From positions 698,438-762,437 of the forward strand of contig CAVYXF010000005.1 of the NCBI GenBank assembly GCA_963772335.1: a stretch of DNA of 64,000 nucleotides, in the 5' to 3' direction. The position numbers and the translations under genes are program-made. Shown here piece by piece: positions 16,816 to 25,176 of the stretch (its first letter is position 1; the number at the start of each line of letters is the position of its first letter). The stretch comes from CAVYXF01 sp963772335 (GTDB lineage Bacteria > Pseudomonadota > Alphaproteobacteria > Rhizobiales > Rhodomicrobiaceae). The notes under the pieces were generated by a model. It was not told where the DNA came from. It did no database searches and saw only the letters and a list, made by a program, of their open reading frames with translations.

Positions 16816-17838
16816 ATGAAGTTTGGCAATTTCCATGCGCTCCGGTATGCCCCGATGCTCGCTGCGTCTCTTCTGGCTGCTATGGTTGTAGCGATTGCAG
16901 CCTTCGCACGTCTGCCCGCGCCTACCATCATCTTCTTCGAGCGGGAGACGGCGAGCAGCCCGGACGATGCCCTCATCACCTCCAGTACGGGCGCCACAGT
17001 CCCGCAATGCGATTCGGAAAAATCGCTTGCCGGGCGGCAGCTCCCAGTCGATCCGGCCGGAGGGCCGCGTTTCGGCACGGTGCAATTCCCGAACACGCTG
17101 CCGCTGAACGACAAAGAGGTGGTGCTTACCTTCGACGACGGCCCCCACCCGACCCGTACGCCCGCCATCCTCGACATCCTTGACCGCTATTGCGTGAAGG
17201 CGGTGTTTTTTGCCGTCGGTGAGATGGCGGTGGAGCATGCCGACGTGCTGCGGGAGGTTGCTGCGCGCGGTCATGTGATCGGCACGCACACCTATTCGCA
17301 TCCCTTCAACATGCAGCGAATGAGCAAAGAACACGCAGAAGCCGAGATTGACGGGGGATTTGCCGCCGTCTCTCATGTGCTCGGCGGACCGGTCGCGCCG
17401 CTGTTCCGCTTTCCGGGCCTTTCCCAATCGCACGCGCTGCTCAACGATCTCTCCCAGCGCAATATCAGCGTCTGGTCGGTCGATGTGATTACCGGGGATT
17501 CATTCGTCAGCGGGTCGTATATGACCCAGCGCCTGTTCACGCAGCTGGAAAAGCAGGGACACGGCATCGTGCTGATGCATGACATCAAAAAGGCAACGGC
17601 GGAAAGTCTTGAGGGGATCCTGCAGACGCTGAAGCAGAAGGGCTATACCGTTCCACAGGTGACCGTTGCGGCGACGCTTATGCCGGATGAGCACCTTCTG
17701 GAGGGCTTTGCGGAGGCGACCTCCCATTGGCAAGGCTTGTTTCACAGAGCATCGGGAAGATCCGGTAACGTTCGGGCCGCAAGCCGACGGTCTGTCCGGT
17801 TTCAACACGCTCGTCGCGACGAGCCTGAATTTCCATAG
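16816..17838 (+). CDS. Polysaccharide deacetylase (NodB-type, exported)
   Basis: 340 aa. A signal or anchor helix (MLAASLLAAMVVAIAAFARL) is followed by a carbohydrate-esterase-4 NodB domain: TFDDGPHPTRTP (catalytic Asp pair), GTHTYSHPF (metal-binding His pair), FRFPGLSQ and a terminal VLMHD. The fold removes acetyl groups from polymers such as peptidoglycan or poly-N-acetylglucosamine; the substrate here is unknown. ATG 16816 has GAGGGATT upstream. The last 54 codons overlap the convergent cysA 3' end by 161 bases and look low-complexity and Arg-rich (ASGRSGNVRAASRR), so this tail may be a later extension after loss of an original stop. Confidence 0.9.
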   Translation: MKFGNFHALRYAPMLAASLLAAMVVAIAAFARLPAPTIIFFERETASSPDDALITSSTGATVPQCDSEKSLAGRQLPVDPAGGPRFGTVQFPNTLPLNDKEVVLTFDDGPHPTRTPAILDILDRYCVKAVFFAVGEMAVEHADVLREVAARGHVIGTHTYSHPFNMQRMSKEHAEAEIDGGFAAVSHVLGGPVAPLFRFPGLSQSHALLNDLSQRNISVWSVDVITGDSFVSGSYMTQRLFTQLEKQGHGIVLMHDIKKATAESLEGILQTLKQKGYTVPQVTVAATLMPDEHLLEGFAEATSHWQGLFHRASGRSGNVRAASRRSVRFQHARRDEPEFP

Positions 17839-18793
17839 GCATAGGCTCGTCGGTCCGGCCTTGTAAGTCGATCTCGACCCGCAGGTTCGGTCCGAAAGCC
17901 TTGACGTGCTTGACGGTGCCCTGGAGCGGCGCATTCTCCAAGGGTGTCAGCGTGACATCATAGGGGCGAATGAACATGCGCGCCGGCCCTGACGGCGCCG
18001 CCTGGCTGTCCAGCGGCAAGGACCGGCCGTCGAAGCGGACGACGCCGCCTTCCACGTCCACGGCGAGCGAGATGGATTCGCCAATGAAATCATAGACGAA
18101 AGCGCTGGCCGGCCGGTCATAGACGTCTTCCGGCGTGCCGATCTGTTCGATTCGGCCCTGATTGAGCACCACCACCCGGTCGGCAACCTCCAAAGCCTCC
18201 TCCTGGTCGTGGGTGACGAACAGGGAGGTCACGCTGATCTCGCTGTGCAGGCTGCGGAGCCACCGGCGCAGCTCCTTGCGCACCTTGGCGTCGAGGGCGC
18301 CGAATGGTTCATCCAAGAGCAGCACGCGGGGCTCGATCGCAAGTGCCCGCGCCAGCGCCACGCGCTGACGTTGACCGCCAGAGAGCTGATGCGGATAGCG
18401 GTCCTTGAGCCATTGGATCTGCACAAGGTCGAGAAGCTTGCCGACTTGGGTATCGAGCTCCGCCTCGGACATCCGCTGAGCGCGCGGCTTTACCCTGAGG
18501 CCAAAGGCAACATTCTCATAGACACTAAGATGGCGGAACAGTGCGTAATGCTGAAAGACAAAACCGACATTGCGCTCGCGGACGCTGCGCTCAAGCGCGT
18601 CCTCCCCGTCGAAGCGCACTGTGCCATTCTCCGGCCATTCGAGGCCGGCAATGATGCGCAGCAAGGTGGTCTTGCCCGAGCCTGAAGGCCCGAGCAGCGC
18701 GACGAGTTCGCCGCTGCGCACATGGAGATTGATACCGCTCAATGCGGCGAAGGTACCGAACGATTTGCTGAGATCGCTGACTTCAATGGACAT
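17678..18793 (-). CDS. cysA: Sulfate ABC transporter ATP-binding protein
   Basis: 371-aa cytoplasmic ATPase of the sulfate/thiosulfate importer. Walker A LLGPSGSGKTTLLR, signature LSGGQRQRVALARAL, Walker B VLLLDEPFGALD and the switch His in FVTHDQEEALEVAD are all present. A C-terminal TOBE-type region follows (FIRPYDVTL, VGLRPERYRIFP). ATG 18791-18793 overlaps the cysW stop by 11 bases, so translation is coupled. The order sbp-cysT-cysW-cysA is the usual operon. Its 3' end overlaps the convergent deacetylase gene. Confidence 0.96.
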   Translation of the reverse strand: MSIEVSDLSKSFGTFAALSGINLHVRSGELVALLGPSGSGKTTLLRIIAGLEWPENGTVRFDGEDALERSVRERNVGFVFQHYALFRHLSVYENVAFGLRVKPRAQRMSEAELDTQVGKLLDLVQIQWLKDRYPHQLSGGQRQRVALARALAIEPRVLLLDEPFGALDAKVRKELRRWLRSLHSEISVTSLFVTHDQEEALEVADRVVVLNQGRIEQIGTPEDVYDRPASAFVYDFIGESISLAVDVEGGVVRFDGRSLPLDSQAAPSGPARMFIRPYDVTLTPLENAPLQGTVKHVKAFGPNLRVEIDLQGRTDEPMPMEIQARRDERVETGQTVGLRPERYRIFPMLCETSLANGRSPPQSPPEGAHPA

Positions 18794-19679
18794 CGTCCTT
18801 GCCTCCTCCGATGCGCCGCTCCAGGAGCGTTTTGGCAAGCAGCGTCACCAGCGCGAGGAGCGCAAGCAGCGAGGCGACGGCGAAGGCGGCGACGAACTGA
18901 TACTCATTATAAAGAATTTCGATATGCAGCGGCATGGTGTTGGTCTCGCCGCGGATATGGCCCGAGACCACCGACACCGCGCCGAACTCGCCCATGGCGC
19001 GGGCGTTGCAGAGCAGAACGCCATAGAGCAGCGCCCATTTCACATTGGGCAGTGTGATCCGGAAGAAGGTGGCAAAGCCGGAGGCACCGAGCGAGCGGGC
19101 CGCCTCCTCCTCCTGCGTGCCCTGTTGCTGCATCAGCGGGATCAGCTCACGGGCAACGAACGGAAAGGTGACGAACAGCGTCGCGATGACGATGCCCGGT
19201 ACGGCAAAGATGATTTGGATATTGTGTTCGATCAGCCAGGGTCCGAGCAGTCCCTGGGCGCCGAACAGCAGCACGAACACGAGACCCGATACCACCGGAC
19301 TGACGGAAAACGGCAGATCGATGAGGGTGACGAGCAGGCTCTTGCCGGGGAACTCGAATTTGGCGATTGCCCAGGCGGCGATCAGACCGAAGACCAGGTT
19401 GATGGTGACTGAAATCACCGCAACCATGAGGGTCAGCCGGATTGCCGCAAGCGCATCCGGCTCGGTAAGCGCTTCGGCATAGGCGTAGAGCCCGCGCGAG
19501 AAGGCCTGGGCGAAGACCGCGATCAGCGGCAGCACGATGAAGATTGCCAGGAACGCAACTGCCAGCGCGATAATAACCCAGCGCACAGCGGCGCTATCGC
19601 GATTGACGGTTCCGCCAACGGCTTGCCGCTCATAAACAACACGGCCCGGGCTTGCATCGATCACGGTCACGGCTGTCAC
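18783..19679 (-). CDS. cysW: Sulfate ABC transporter permease CysW
   Basis: 298-aa inner-membrane permease with six predicted helices. The N-terminal cytoplasmic stretch is followed by IALAVAFLAIFIVLPLIAVF. The EAA loop that docks on the ATPase is EEEAARSLGASGFATFFRITLP, and the segment CNARAMGEFGAVSVVSGHIRG is characteristic of CysW. GTG 19677-19679 starts eight bases after the cysT stop. Confidence 0.95.
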   Translation of the reverse strand: MTAVTVIDASPGRVVYERQAVGGTVNRDSAAVRWVIIALAVAFLAIFIVLPLIAVFAQAFSRGLYAYAEALTEPDALAAIRLTLMVAVISVTINLVFGLIAAWAIAKFEFPGKSLLVTLIDLPFSVSPVVSGLVFVLLFGAQGLLGPWLIEHNIQIIFAVPGIVIATLFVTFPFVARELIPLMQQQGTQEEEAARSLGASGFATFFRITLPNVKWALLYGVLLCNARAMGEFGAVSVVSGHIRGETNTMPLHIEILYNEYQFVAAFAVASLLALLALVTLLAKTLLERRIGGGKDDVH

Positions 19680-19687
19680 CCAAGCGT

Positions 19688-20563
19688 CTAGAGCGTGCCG
19701 GTGCGCAGCTCAGACCAGCGCTGCAACCGGTTGATGACGAAAAGTATCAGGAACGAGGCAACCAACATCACTGCGGCGATGGCCGTGGCGTCTGCGTAGC
19801 GGTATTCCTCCAGCCGGATAACGATAAGGAGCGGTACAATCTCCGAGAAGCCCGGCAGATTGCCGGCGATGAAAATTACCGAGCCGTACTCACCGACGGC
19901 GCGGGCAAAAGCCAGCGCGAAACCGGTGAGCAGCGCCGGCAGCAGCGTCGGCAGAATGACCCTGGTGACTGTCTGAAAACGGCTTGCCCCCAGGCTCGCT
20001 GCGGCTTCCTCCAGCTCCGGGTCGAGATCCTGCAGCACCGGCTGGACGGTGCGCACCACGAAGGGCAGGCCGATGAAGATCAGGGCAACCAGTATGCCGA
20101 GCGGCGTGAAGGCGACCTTGATGCCGAGGCTGGCGAGCGGCGCGCCGAGCCAGCCATTCTCGGCAAAGAGGGCGGTCAGCGAAATGCCGGCCACCGCCGT
20201 CGGCAGGGCGAACGGAATATCCACCAGCGCATCCAGCAGGCGCCGGAAGGGAAAATCGTAGCGCACCAGCGCCCAAACCACGAGGGTGCCGAACACCAGG
20301 TTGACGACAGCCGCGGCGAGCGAAAGACCAAGACTCAGTTTGAAGGCGTTGACCGTGCGTGGATGCGTGACGATGGCCCAAAAGTGCGACGGGCTTAGCT
20401 CGAAGGATTTGATGAACAGGCCGGCCAGCGGAATCAGCACGATGAGGCTCAACCACGTCAGCGTAATGCCGAGCGTCAAACCAAAGCCCGGGATCACGGA
20501 CCTTCGGCTTGTCCGCCCAATGCCCAGTGACGGCAGCAATGTCATGCCTTTCGCATCATCCAC
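19688..20563 (-). CDS. cysT: Sulfate ABC transporter permease CysT (CysU)
   Basis: 291-aa inner-membrane permease, partner of CysW. The EAA loop is LEEAAASLGASRFQTVTRVILP, preceded by DIPFALPTAVAGISLTALF. The downstream AFARAVGEYGSVIFIAGNLP motif is typical of CysT. The likely start is GTG 20561-20563, two bases after the sbp stop; an ATG six codons later with AAAGG upstream is an alternative. Confidence 0.95.
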   Translation of the reverse strand: MDDAKGMTLLPSLGIGRTSRRSVIPGFGLTLGITLTWLSLIVLIPLAGLFIKSFELSPSHFWAIVTHPRTVNAFKLSLGLSLAAAVVNLVFGTLVVWALVRYDFPFRRLLDALVDIPFALPTAVAGISLTALFAENGWLGAPLASLGIKVAFTPLGILVALIFIGLPFVVRTVQPVLQDLDPELEEAAASLGASRFQTVTRVILPTLLPALLTGFALAFARAVGEYGSVIFIAGNLPGFSEIVPLLIVIRLEEYRYADATAIAAVMLVASFLILFVINRLQRWSELRTGTL

Positions 20564-20565
20564 GT

Positions 20566-21558
20566 CTACTGAGTGTATATCTGGTCGAAGACGCCGCCAT
20601 CAGAAAAATGGTCCGCCTGGGCTTTTTGCCACCCGCCGAACAGCTCATCGATTGTAAATAAGTTAAGTTTCGGGAACTGAGCGTCATATTTCGCGGCGGT
20701 TTCCGCAAGGCGCGGTCGATAATAGTGCTGTGCGATGATCTCCTGAGCTTCTGGTGAGTAAAGATACCGCAGATATGCTTCAGCAACTTTACGCGTGCCT
20801 TTCCTGTCGACGACCTTATCCACAACCGCGACAGGCGGCTCGGCCAGAATCGAGACCGACGGCACGACGATTTCGAACTTGTCGGCGCCGAATTCCTTGA
20901 GCGACAGCATCGCTTCATTCTCCCAGGCGAGCAGCACATCACCAACGCCGCGCTCGACGAAGGTGACGGTTGACCCGCGCGCCCCGGCATCCAGCACAGG
21001 CACCTGCTTGAACAGGGCTTTGACGAATTCTTTGGCCTTCTCCGGGCTGCCCCCGTCGGCCTTAAGCGCATATCCCCATGCGGCCAGGTAGTTCCAGCGC
21101 GCGCCGCCTGAGGTCTTGGGGTTCGGGGTGATGATCTTCACCTCGGGTTTGAGGAGATCGGGCCAGTCTTTGATGGCCTTAGGATTGCCCTTGCGGACCA
21201 GGAACACGATGGTCGATGTGTAAGGGGCGGCATTGTTCGGCAGGCGCTTCGCCCAGTCATTGCCGATCAGGCCTCTCGCCGCGATCGCATCGATATCATA
21301 GGCGAGTGCTAGGGTGACCATATCGGCCTGAAGGCCGTCGATGACCGAGCGCGCCTGTTTACCCGAGCCGCCATGGGACTGCTTCACCGTGACGCTTTCG
21401 CCCTGCTCCGCCTGCTGTTTGGCCGCGAATGCCTTGTTAATCTCGGCATAGAGCTCGCGGGTGGGGTCATAGGACACGTTGAGCAGCGTGGTCTCGGCTC
21501 GTGCCACCGCCGTCGATGCGAGAATGCAAGCAGCCAAAGTCAGCAGACGATGGAGCAT
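20566..21558 (-). CDS. sbp: Sulfate-binding periplasmic protein
   Basis: 330 aa with a signal peptide (LLTLAACILASTAVARA). The mature protein begins TTLLNVSYDPTRELYAEINKAF, the sulfate-binding family signature. Later come SHGGSGKQARSVIDGLQADMVTLALAYDID and NPKTSGGARWNYLAAWGYA. It delivers sulfate (or thiosulfate) to the CysTWA importer and is the first gene of the operon, so the operator-like repeats just upstream probably control all four genes. Confidence 0.96.
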   Translation of the reverse strand: MLHRLLTLAACILASTAVARAETTLLNVSYDPTRELYAEINKAFAAKQQAEQGESVTVKQSHGGSGKQARSVIDGLQADMVTLALAYDIDAIAARGLIGNDWAKRLPNNAAPYTSTIVFLVRKGNPKAIKDWPDLLKPEVKIITPNPKTSGGARWNYLAAWGYALKADGGSPEKAKEFVKALFKQVPVLDAGARGSTVTFVERGVGDVLLAWENEAMLSLKEFGADKFEIVVPSVSILAEPPVAVVDKVVDRKGTRKVAEAYLRYLYSPEAQEIIAQHYYRPRLAETAAKYDAQFPKLNLFTIDELFGGWQKAQADHFSDGGVFDQIYTQ

Positions 21559-21610
21559 AGGTTACCTCAGCCTTCCACATTGCCCGACGGTCATCTTGCT
21601 CGTCTGGGTA

Positions 21611-21641
21611 TTGTTCTTAATACAGAACAACTTGTTCCGTA
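21611..21641 (-). promoter_or_regulatory. Candidate operator of the sulfate operon
   Basis: A near-perfect palindrome TACAGAACAA-C-TTGTTCCGTA (21621-21641, arms of 10 with one mismatch) lies 62 bases upstream of the sbp start. A further half-site TTGTTC (21611-21616) gives three spaced copies of the same element. This is the form expected for a dimeric repressor or activator. The protein is unknown; sulfur-responsive control is inferred only from the neighbouring genes. Confidence 0.5.
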
Positions 21642-21840
21642 TTTAGGTTGTCGTCAAGCTTTCATTGCCGTCTGGTTAGCCAAGCATTTAGAGCAGGGAA
21701 AGGCTATGACGCTGACGAGCTAAGGACATCGTTGCCTCAACCCGCATCGAAACGGACAAAAATAGAACGCAGGTGGACTATTATTTTGCACCAAATGTTC
21801 AAGCGGATGCTGCCAGTGCAACGCGACCGAGATGAGCAGC

Positions 21841-21933
21841 GCGCTCGCGCGTGGTGCAGTTCGTGAAGGCGAGTTGCTGCTGGCGGGACTGCTGCGCTGC
21901 GGCCACTCCGGCCGCAAACTCCATGTGCACTAC
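21841..21933 (+). pseudogene. Fragment of a large serine recombinase (zinc-ribbon part)
   Basis: A 31-residue in-frame remnant with the recombinase zinc beta-ribbon pattern: EGELLLAGLLRCGHSGRKLH. The second Cys of the usual CGxCG is already replaced by Ser. It joins the IS5 remnant in frame at about 21934. No catalytic domain is present. It is debris of an integrated element. Confidence 0.6.
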
Positions 21934-22365
21934 GAGACGAAGCTGTGCTTTATCGGGCATGGGCTGATGGAGAACGCCACGGCCTTTTGGTCGATGCCTG
22001 CCTGACGCTGGCCGACGGATATGCCGAGTGTATAGCGGCATTGCACGTGATCGAGCCCCGTGCCGACTGGCCTCAGGCGATCACGCTTGGCGCCGAGAAG
22101 GCCTACGATGCGGAGGACTTCGTCAACGACCTGCGCTCTATGAAGGTGACGCCGCATGTGGCGCAGAACATGAGCGGGCGAAGTTCGGCGATGAATGGCC
22201 GCACGACCCGGCACAGTGGCTATGCCACCAGCCAGCGTATCCGAAGTGGATCGAGGAGGCGTTCGGCTGGATCAAGACGATCGCCGGTCAGCAGAAGACG
22301 AAGTTCTGCGGCCGCGACCGCGTCGGATGGCGTTCACCTTCGCGGCCGCTGGCGCATTTGTCGAG
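21934..22365 (+). pseudogene. IS5-family transposase remnant
   Basis: The middle and C-terminal part of an IS5/IS4-type transposase, broken by at least three frameshifts. Pieces recognised in successive frames are KLCFIGHGLMEN, then GLLVDACLTLADGYAE, then AEKAYDAEDFVNDLRSMKV, then IEEAFGWIKTIAG and finally MAFTFAAA. The N-terminal third is missing and was replaced by the recombinase fragment. It is not functional. Confidence 0.75.
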
Positions 22366-22942
22366 ATGGACAACGGGGGACGAGGACTTCCTCGATCTCG
22401 TCGAAAAGGCGCATCTCACGTTCAAGGCCTCGGCGCCCGCGACAATTCCGCCTGCGCGGAGTTTTGATGGGAAGGACACGACGGAAACGATCGGCCTGCC
22501 TCTGATCATTGTCGGGCGGCAACCTTCCTCGGCTATGGTGCGGATGAGACCACCGGCCGCGAAATAGGTGGCCATCATCTTCGAGCCGGCATCGCAAGCG
22601 TGCTTGCGCGCCTTCGGATAGTGGCTCAGCAACTCCGACCGCCTAAGCTCCGCGAGACGGCCGGCTCGGAGCAGAGCGGCCTCCATCGGGTGGCCGCTGC
22701 TGTCTTCGGCGTTATCGCCGAGGATAGCGTCTTTGCACAGCATACGGCGTTTTCGATGGGCGGGAGGCGGCATTCGACGCAGGTGTCTATGTCCGGCTAT
22801 GTGAAGTCGTTGAGACACTGCTCATCATCTGCGAGGACGATTTTGGACTGCCTGAGGTCGGTCTGTACAAGGCCACCCGAGACCGGGACACTGCCCGCTG
22901 CCATGGCTCGCGCGCTCCGCCATCCCGCTAGACTAGGGCCGT
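22366..22942. other. Degenerate DNA between the IS remnant and the SPFH fragment
   Basis: About 580 bases with only short overlapping frames on both strands, none of which I can assign. A leftward frame (22818-22288) runs antisense across the transposase remnant and is not credible as a gene. This is probably decayed mobile DNA. Confidence 0.4.
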
Positions 22943-23185
22943 CTAATCCTTTCCTTCATCGGAGCGTCCCATCTGCCTGATCAGGTCGATGGGCAGCGGG
23001 AACACGATCACAGAGCTGCGCTCGCCAGCAATGTTCTGCAGCGCGGCCAGGTCGTGCAGCTGCATGGCCTCTCCCTGCTCGCCTTCGGCGTCGATGACCT
23101 TCGCGCGCCTGATCCGCTCGGCTTCCGCCTGCCGGGCGTTGCCGTCCTGGGTGCGCGACGCGGGCGGCGCGCTGAACGTCTTGTC
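22943..23185 (-). pseudogene. 3' fragment of an SPFH/band-7 (stomatin-like) protein gene
   Basis: The frame read leftward gives QAEAERIRRAKVIDAEGEQG, then LAALQNIAGERS and VIVFPLPIDLIRQM, ending at TAG 22943-22945. This is the helical tail and terminal motif of slipin/stomatin proteins. No start codon or SPFH core is present, so only about 80 codons survive. It ends upstream of the DctM stop and is cut off by rearrangement. Confidence 0.65.
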
Positions 23186-23218
23186 GTCGAAACACGGCCT
23201 CTCCTGACCTCCTGCCCA

Positions 23219-24559
23219 TCAAGGGCAGATATAGCCCGTTCCGCTGGGGCTCTTGAAACAGCCGACCGACTCCGGCAGCAGGTGCTTGGGCAGCCAGAGC
23301 ACGACATCGGGGAAGAAGATACTGAAGGCGATCGCGGCAAAGAAGATCACGTAGATCGGCAGCGAGGCGACCATTGCCCGCCCGAAGCGCACGCCGACGA
23401 ATTTCGACGCCATCAGCAGCGCCAGACCGTAGGGCGGCGTGATCAGCCCAAAAGCCAGCGTCACGATGATCACCACGCCCATATGCACCGGGTTTATGTC
23501 GGCATTCTGGGTGAGATCGGTGATGATCGGCATGAAGATGATGATCGCCGGGATCGCGTCGATGAAATCGCCGACGATCACGAACAGCGCCACCAGCAGC
23601 AGCATGATCATGAACGGGTCGTTCCCGGCTGCGTTCGCGATCCACTCGGACACGACCGCCGGTCCGCGCAAATAGGCCAGCATCCAGCCGAACATCGAGG
23701 CCGCGCCGATGGTGATCAGCGGAATGGAATAGAGCAAGCCGGTCAGCGCCATGTCGCGCGGCAGATTGCGGATGTGCCGGAAATTCAGGACCGGGATCGC
23801 GAAGAACACGATATAGGCGACCGCGATGACGCCGGCTTCGGTCGGCGTGAACTGGCCGGTGAGGATGCCGCCCATGATGATGATCGGGATCATCAGCGGC
23901 ACAACGGCCTCTTTGGCCGCCGTGCTGACCTGGCTGAAGCTTGCGCGCTGGTGCTTCAGGCCGACCGGTCCGAAGAAGTAGCTGTAAATCATGAGCCCGA
24001 TGCCGACCAGCACGCCCGGCACCACGCCGCCGAGGAACAGCCCGCCGATCGAGACGTTGCCGGTTGCGCCGTACACCACAGCCATGATGCTCGGCGGGAT
24101 CAGGTTGGCCATGGTCGAGGCCGAGGCGATCAGCGCGGCGGTGAACGCCCGGTCATAGCCTTCCCGGCTCATCTCGGGGGCGAGCGTGCGCGTCAGCACC
24201 GCCACGTCGGCGGCGGAAGAGCCGGAAATGCCGGCGAAGAACATGCTGAACAGGGTCACGACCTGGGCGAGGCCGCCGCGCACATGGCCGACGAGCGTCT
24301 GCGACAGGCGGATCATGCGCACGGTGACATTGGCCGAGGTCATCAGGTCGCCGACCAGCAGGAAGAATGGCACGGCGAGCAGCGCCTCGACATCCATGCC
24401 GTTGAAGAGCTGCGCCATCATCGAGGCGAGGCTCACGGGGGTGAACCCGGTCACGACCAGCACCGAGGCGATCAGCGCGAAGGCGACCGGCACCCCCATA
24501 TAGCCGAGGAACAAGAACAGAAAGCCCATCAGGAAGATGAGCGCGCCGTTGACAGTCAC
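23219..24559 (-). CDS. TRAP transporter large permease (DctM-type)
   Basis: 446-aa inner-membrane protein with about twelve hydrophobic segments, the transport subunit of a tripartite ATP-independent periplasmic system driven by an ion gradient. Family features include FAGISGSSAADVAVL, the ASASTMANLIPPSIMAVVYG loop and the final LITPPYGLALLMAS. GTG 24557-24559 overlaps the small-permease stop by four bases (GTGA). The last residues (SGTGYICP) are unusual and may be altered by the neighbouring debris. Confidence 0.95.
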   Translation of the reverse strand: MTVNGALIFLMGFLFLFLGYMGVPVAFALIASVLVVTGFTPVSLASMMAQLFNGMDVEALLAVPFFLLVGDLMTSANVTVRMIRLSQTLVGHVRGGLAQVVTLFSMFFAGISGSSAADVAVLTRTLAPEMSREGYDRAFTAALIASASTMANLIPPSIMAVVYGATGNVSIGGLFLGGVVPGVLVGIGLMIYSYFFGPVGLKHQRASFSQVSTAAKEAVVPLMIPIIIMGGILTGQFTPTEAGVIAVAYIVFFAIPVLNFRHIRNLPRDMALTGLLYSIPLITIGAASMFGWMLAYLRGPAVVSEWIANAAGNDPFMIMLLLVALFVIVGDFIDAIPAIIIFMPIITDLTQNADINPVHMGVVIIVTLAFGLITPPYGLALLMASKFVGVRFGRAMVASLPIYVIFFAAIAFSIFFPDVVLWLPKHLLPESVGCFKSPSGTGYICP

Positions 24560-25101
24560 AGCGACATTCTCCGTTCATCGGCTGCGATATTAGGGAAGCC
24601 GTGCCGCCAGCCATTGACGATCTGCTCGATGGTGAACAGCGCAATCAGGCACCCGCATAGCGGAATGGCGGCGTAATAGGTCGCCATCGGCGTCATTGAC
24701 GGCATGCGCAAGCTCTTGAAGCCGTCGAGCACGTTCAGATAGCCAAACCAGATCATGCACACGGCGACGCCCAGCACGACGAGGCGGTTGAACAGCTCGA
24801 AGAACAGCCGCCAGCCGCCTGTGAGGGATTCGGCCAAGACAGCCAGATAGAGGTGGTCGTTGCGCCGCGTTGCGGCCGCGACACCGATGAAGATGCCGTA
24901 GATGAAGAAGGTCATGGTCGCCTCCTGCAGCCACAGCCAGGGATGGCCGATGGTGCGGGTGACCACATCGCACATCACCAGCACGCAGAAACCGCTGATG
25001 GCGACGCCGCACAGGATCATCAGCACACGCTCCAGCGGGTCGAGCGCGCGCCATTTCAGATGGCGCTGCTCCTCCAAGACCAGGCCGGCGGAACCACTCA
25101 T
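24556..25101 (-). CDS. TRAP transporter small permease (DctQ-type)
   Basis: 181-aa inner-membrane protein with four helices: LMILCGVAISGFCVLVMCDV, TFFIYGIFIGVAAATRR, VVLGVAVCMIWFGYLNV and a fourth near YYAAIPLCGCLIALF. The VTRTIGHPWLWLQE segment after helix 1 is the DctQ signature region. It pairs with DctM, overlapping it by four bases. Confidence 0.93.
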   Translation of the reverse strand: MSGSAGLVLEEQRHLKWRALDPLERVLMILCGVAISGFCVLVMCDVVTRTIGHPWLWLQEATMTFFIYGIFIGVAAATRRNDHLYLAVLAESLTGGWRLFFELFNRLVVLGVAVCMIWFGYLNVLDGFKSLRMPSMTPMATYYAAIPLCGCLIALFTIEQIVNGWRHGFPNIAADERRMSL

Positions 25102-25176
25102 GGCGGGATCTCGGCGTTCGGGCGGGCGGGGCAGGGGAGCGGAAAGCCGGATGGCTTCCCGCTTTGGCGATGCAGC

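Noticed and set aside
21559..21610. SAM-type riboswitch before sbp
   Set aside because: The leader is too short and I see no paired elements of SAM-I or SAM-II type; the palindrome upstream is a better explanation.
22288..22818. Leftward 176-codon frame in the mobile debris
   Set aside because: Antisense to the IS5 remnant and matches nothing.
23054..24676. 540-codon rightward frame opposite dctM
   Set aside because: Composition is dominated by Asp/His/Arg, as expected from the antisense of a membrane protein; no domain.
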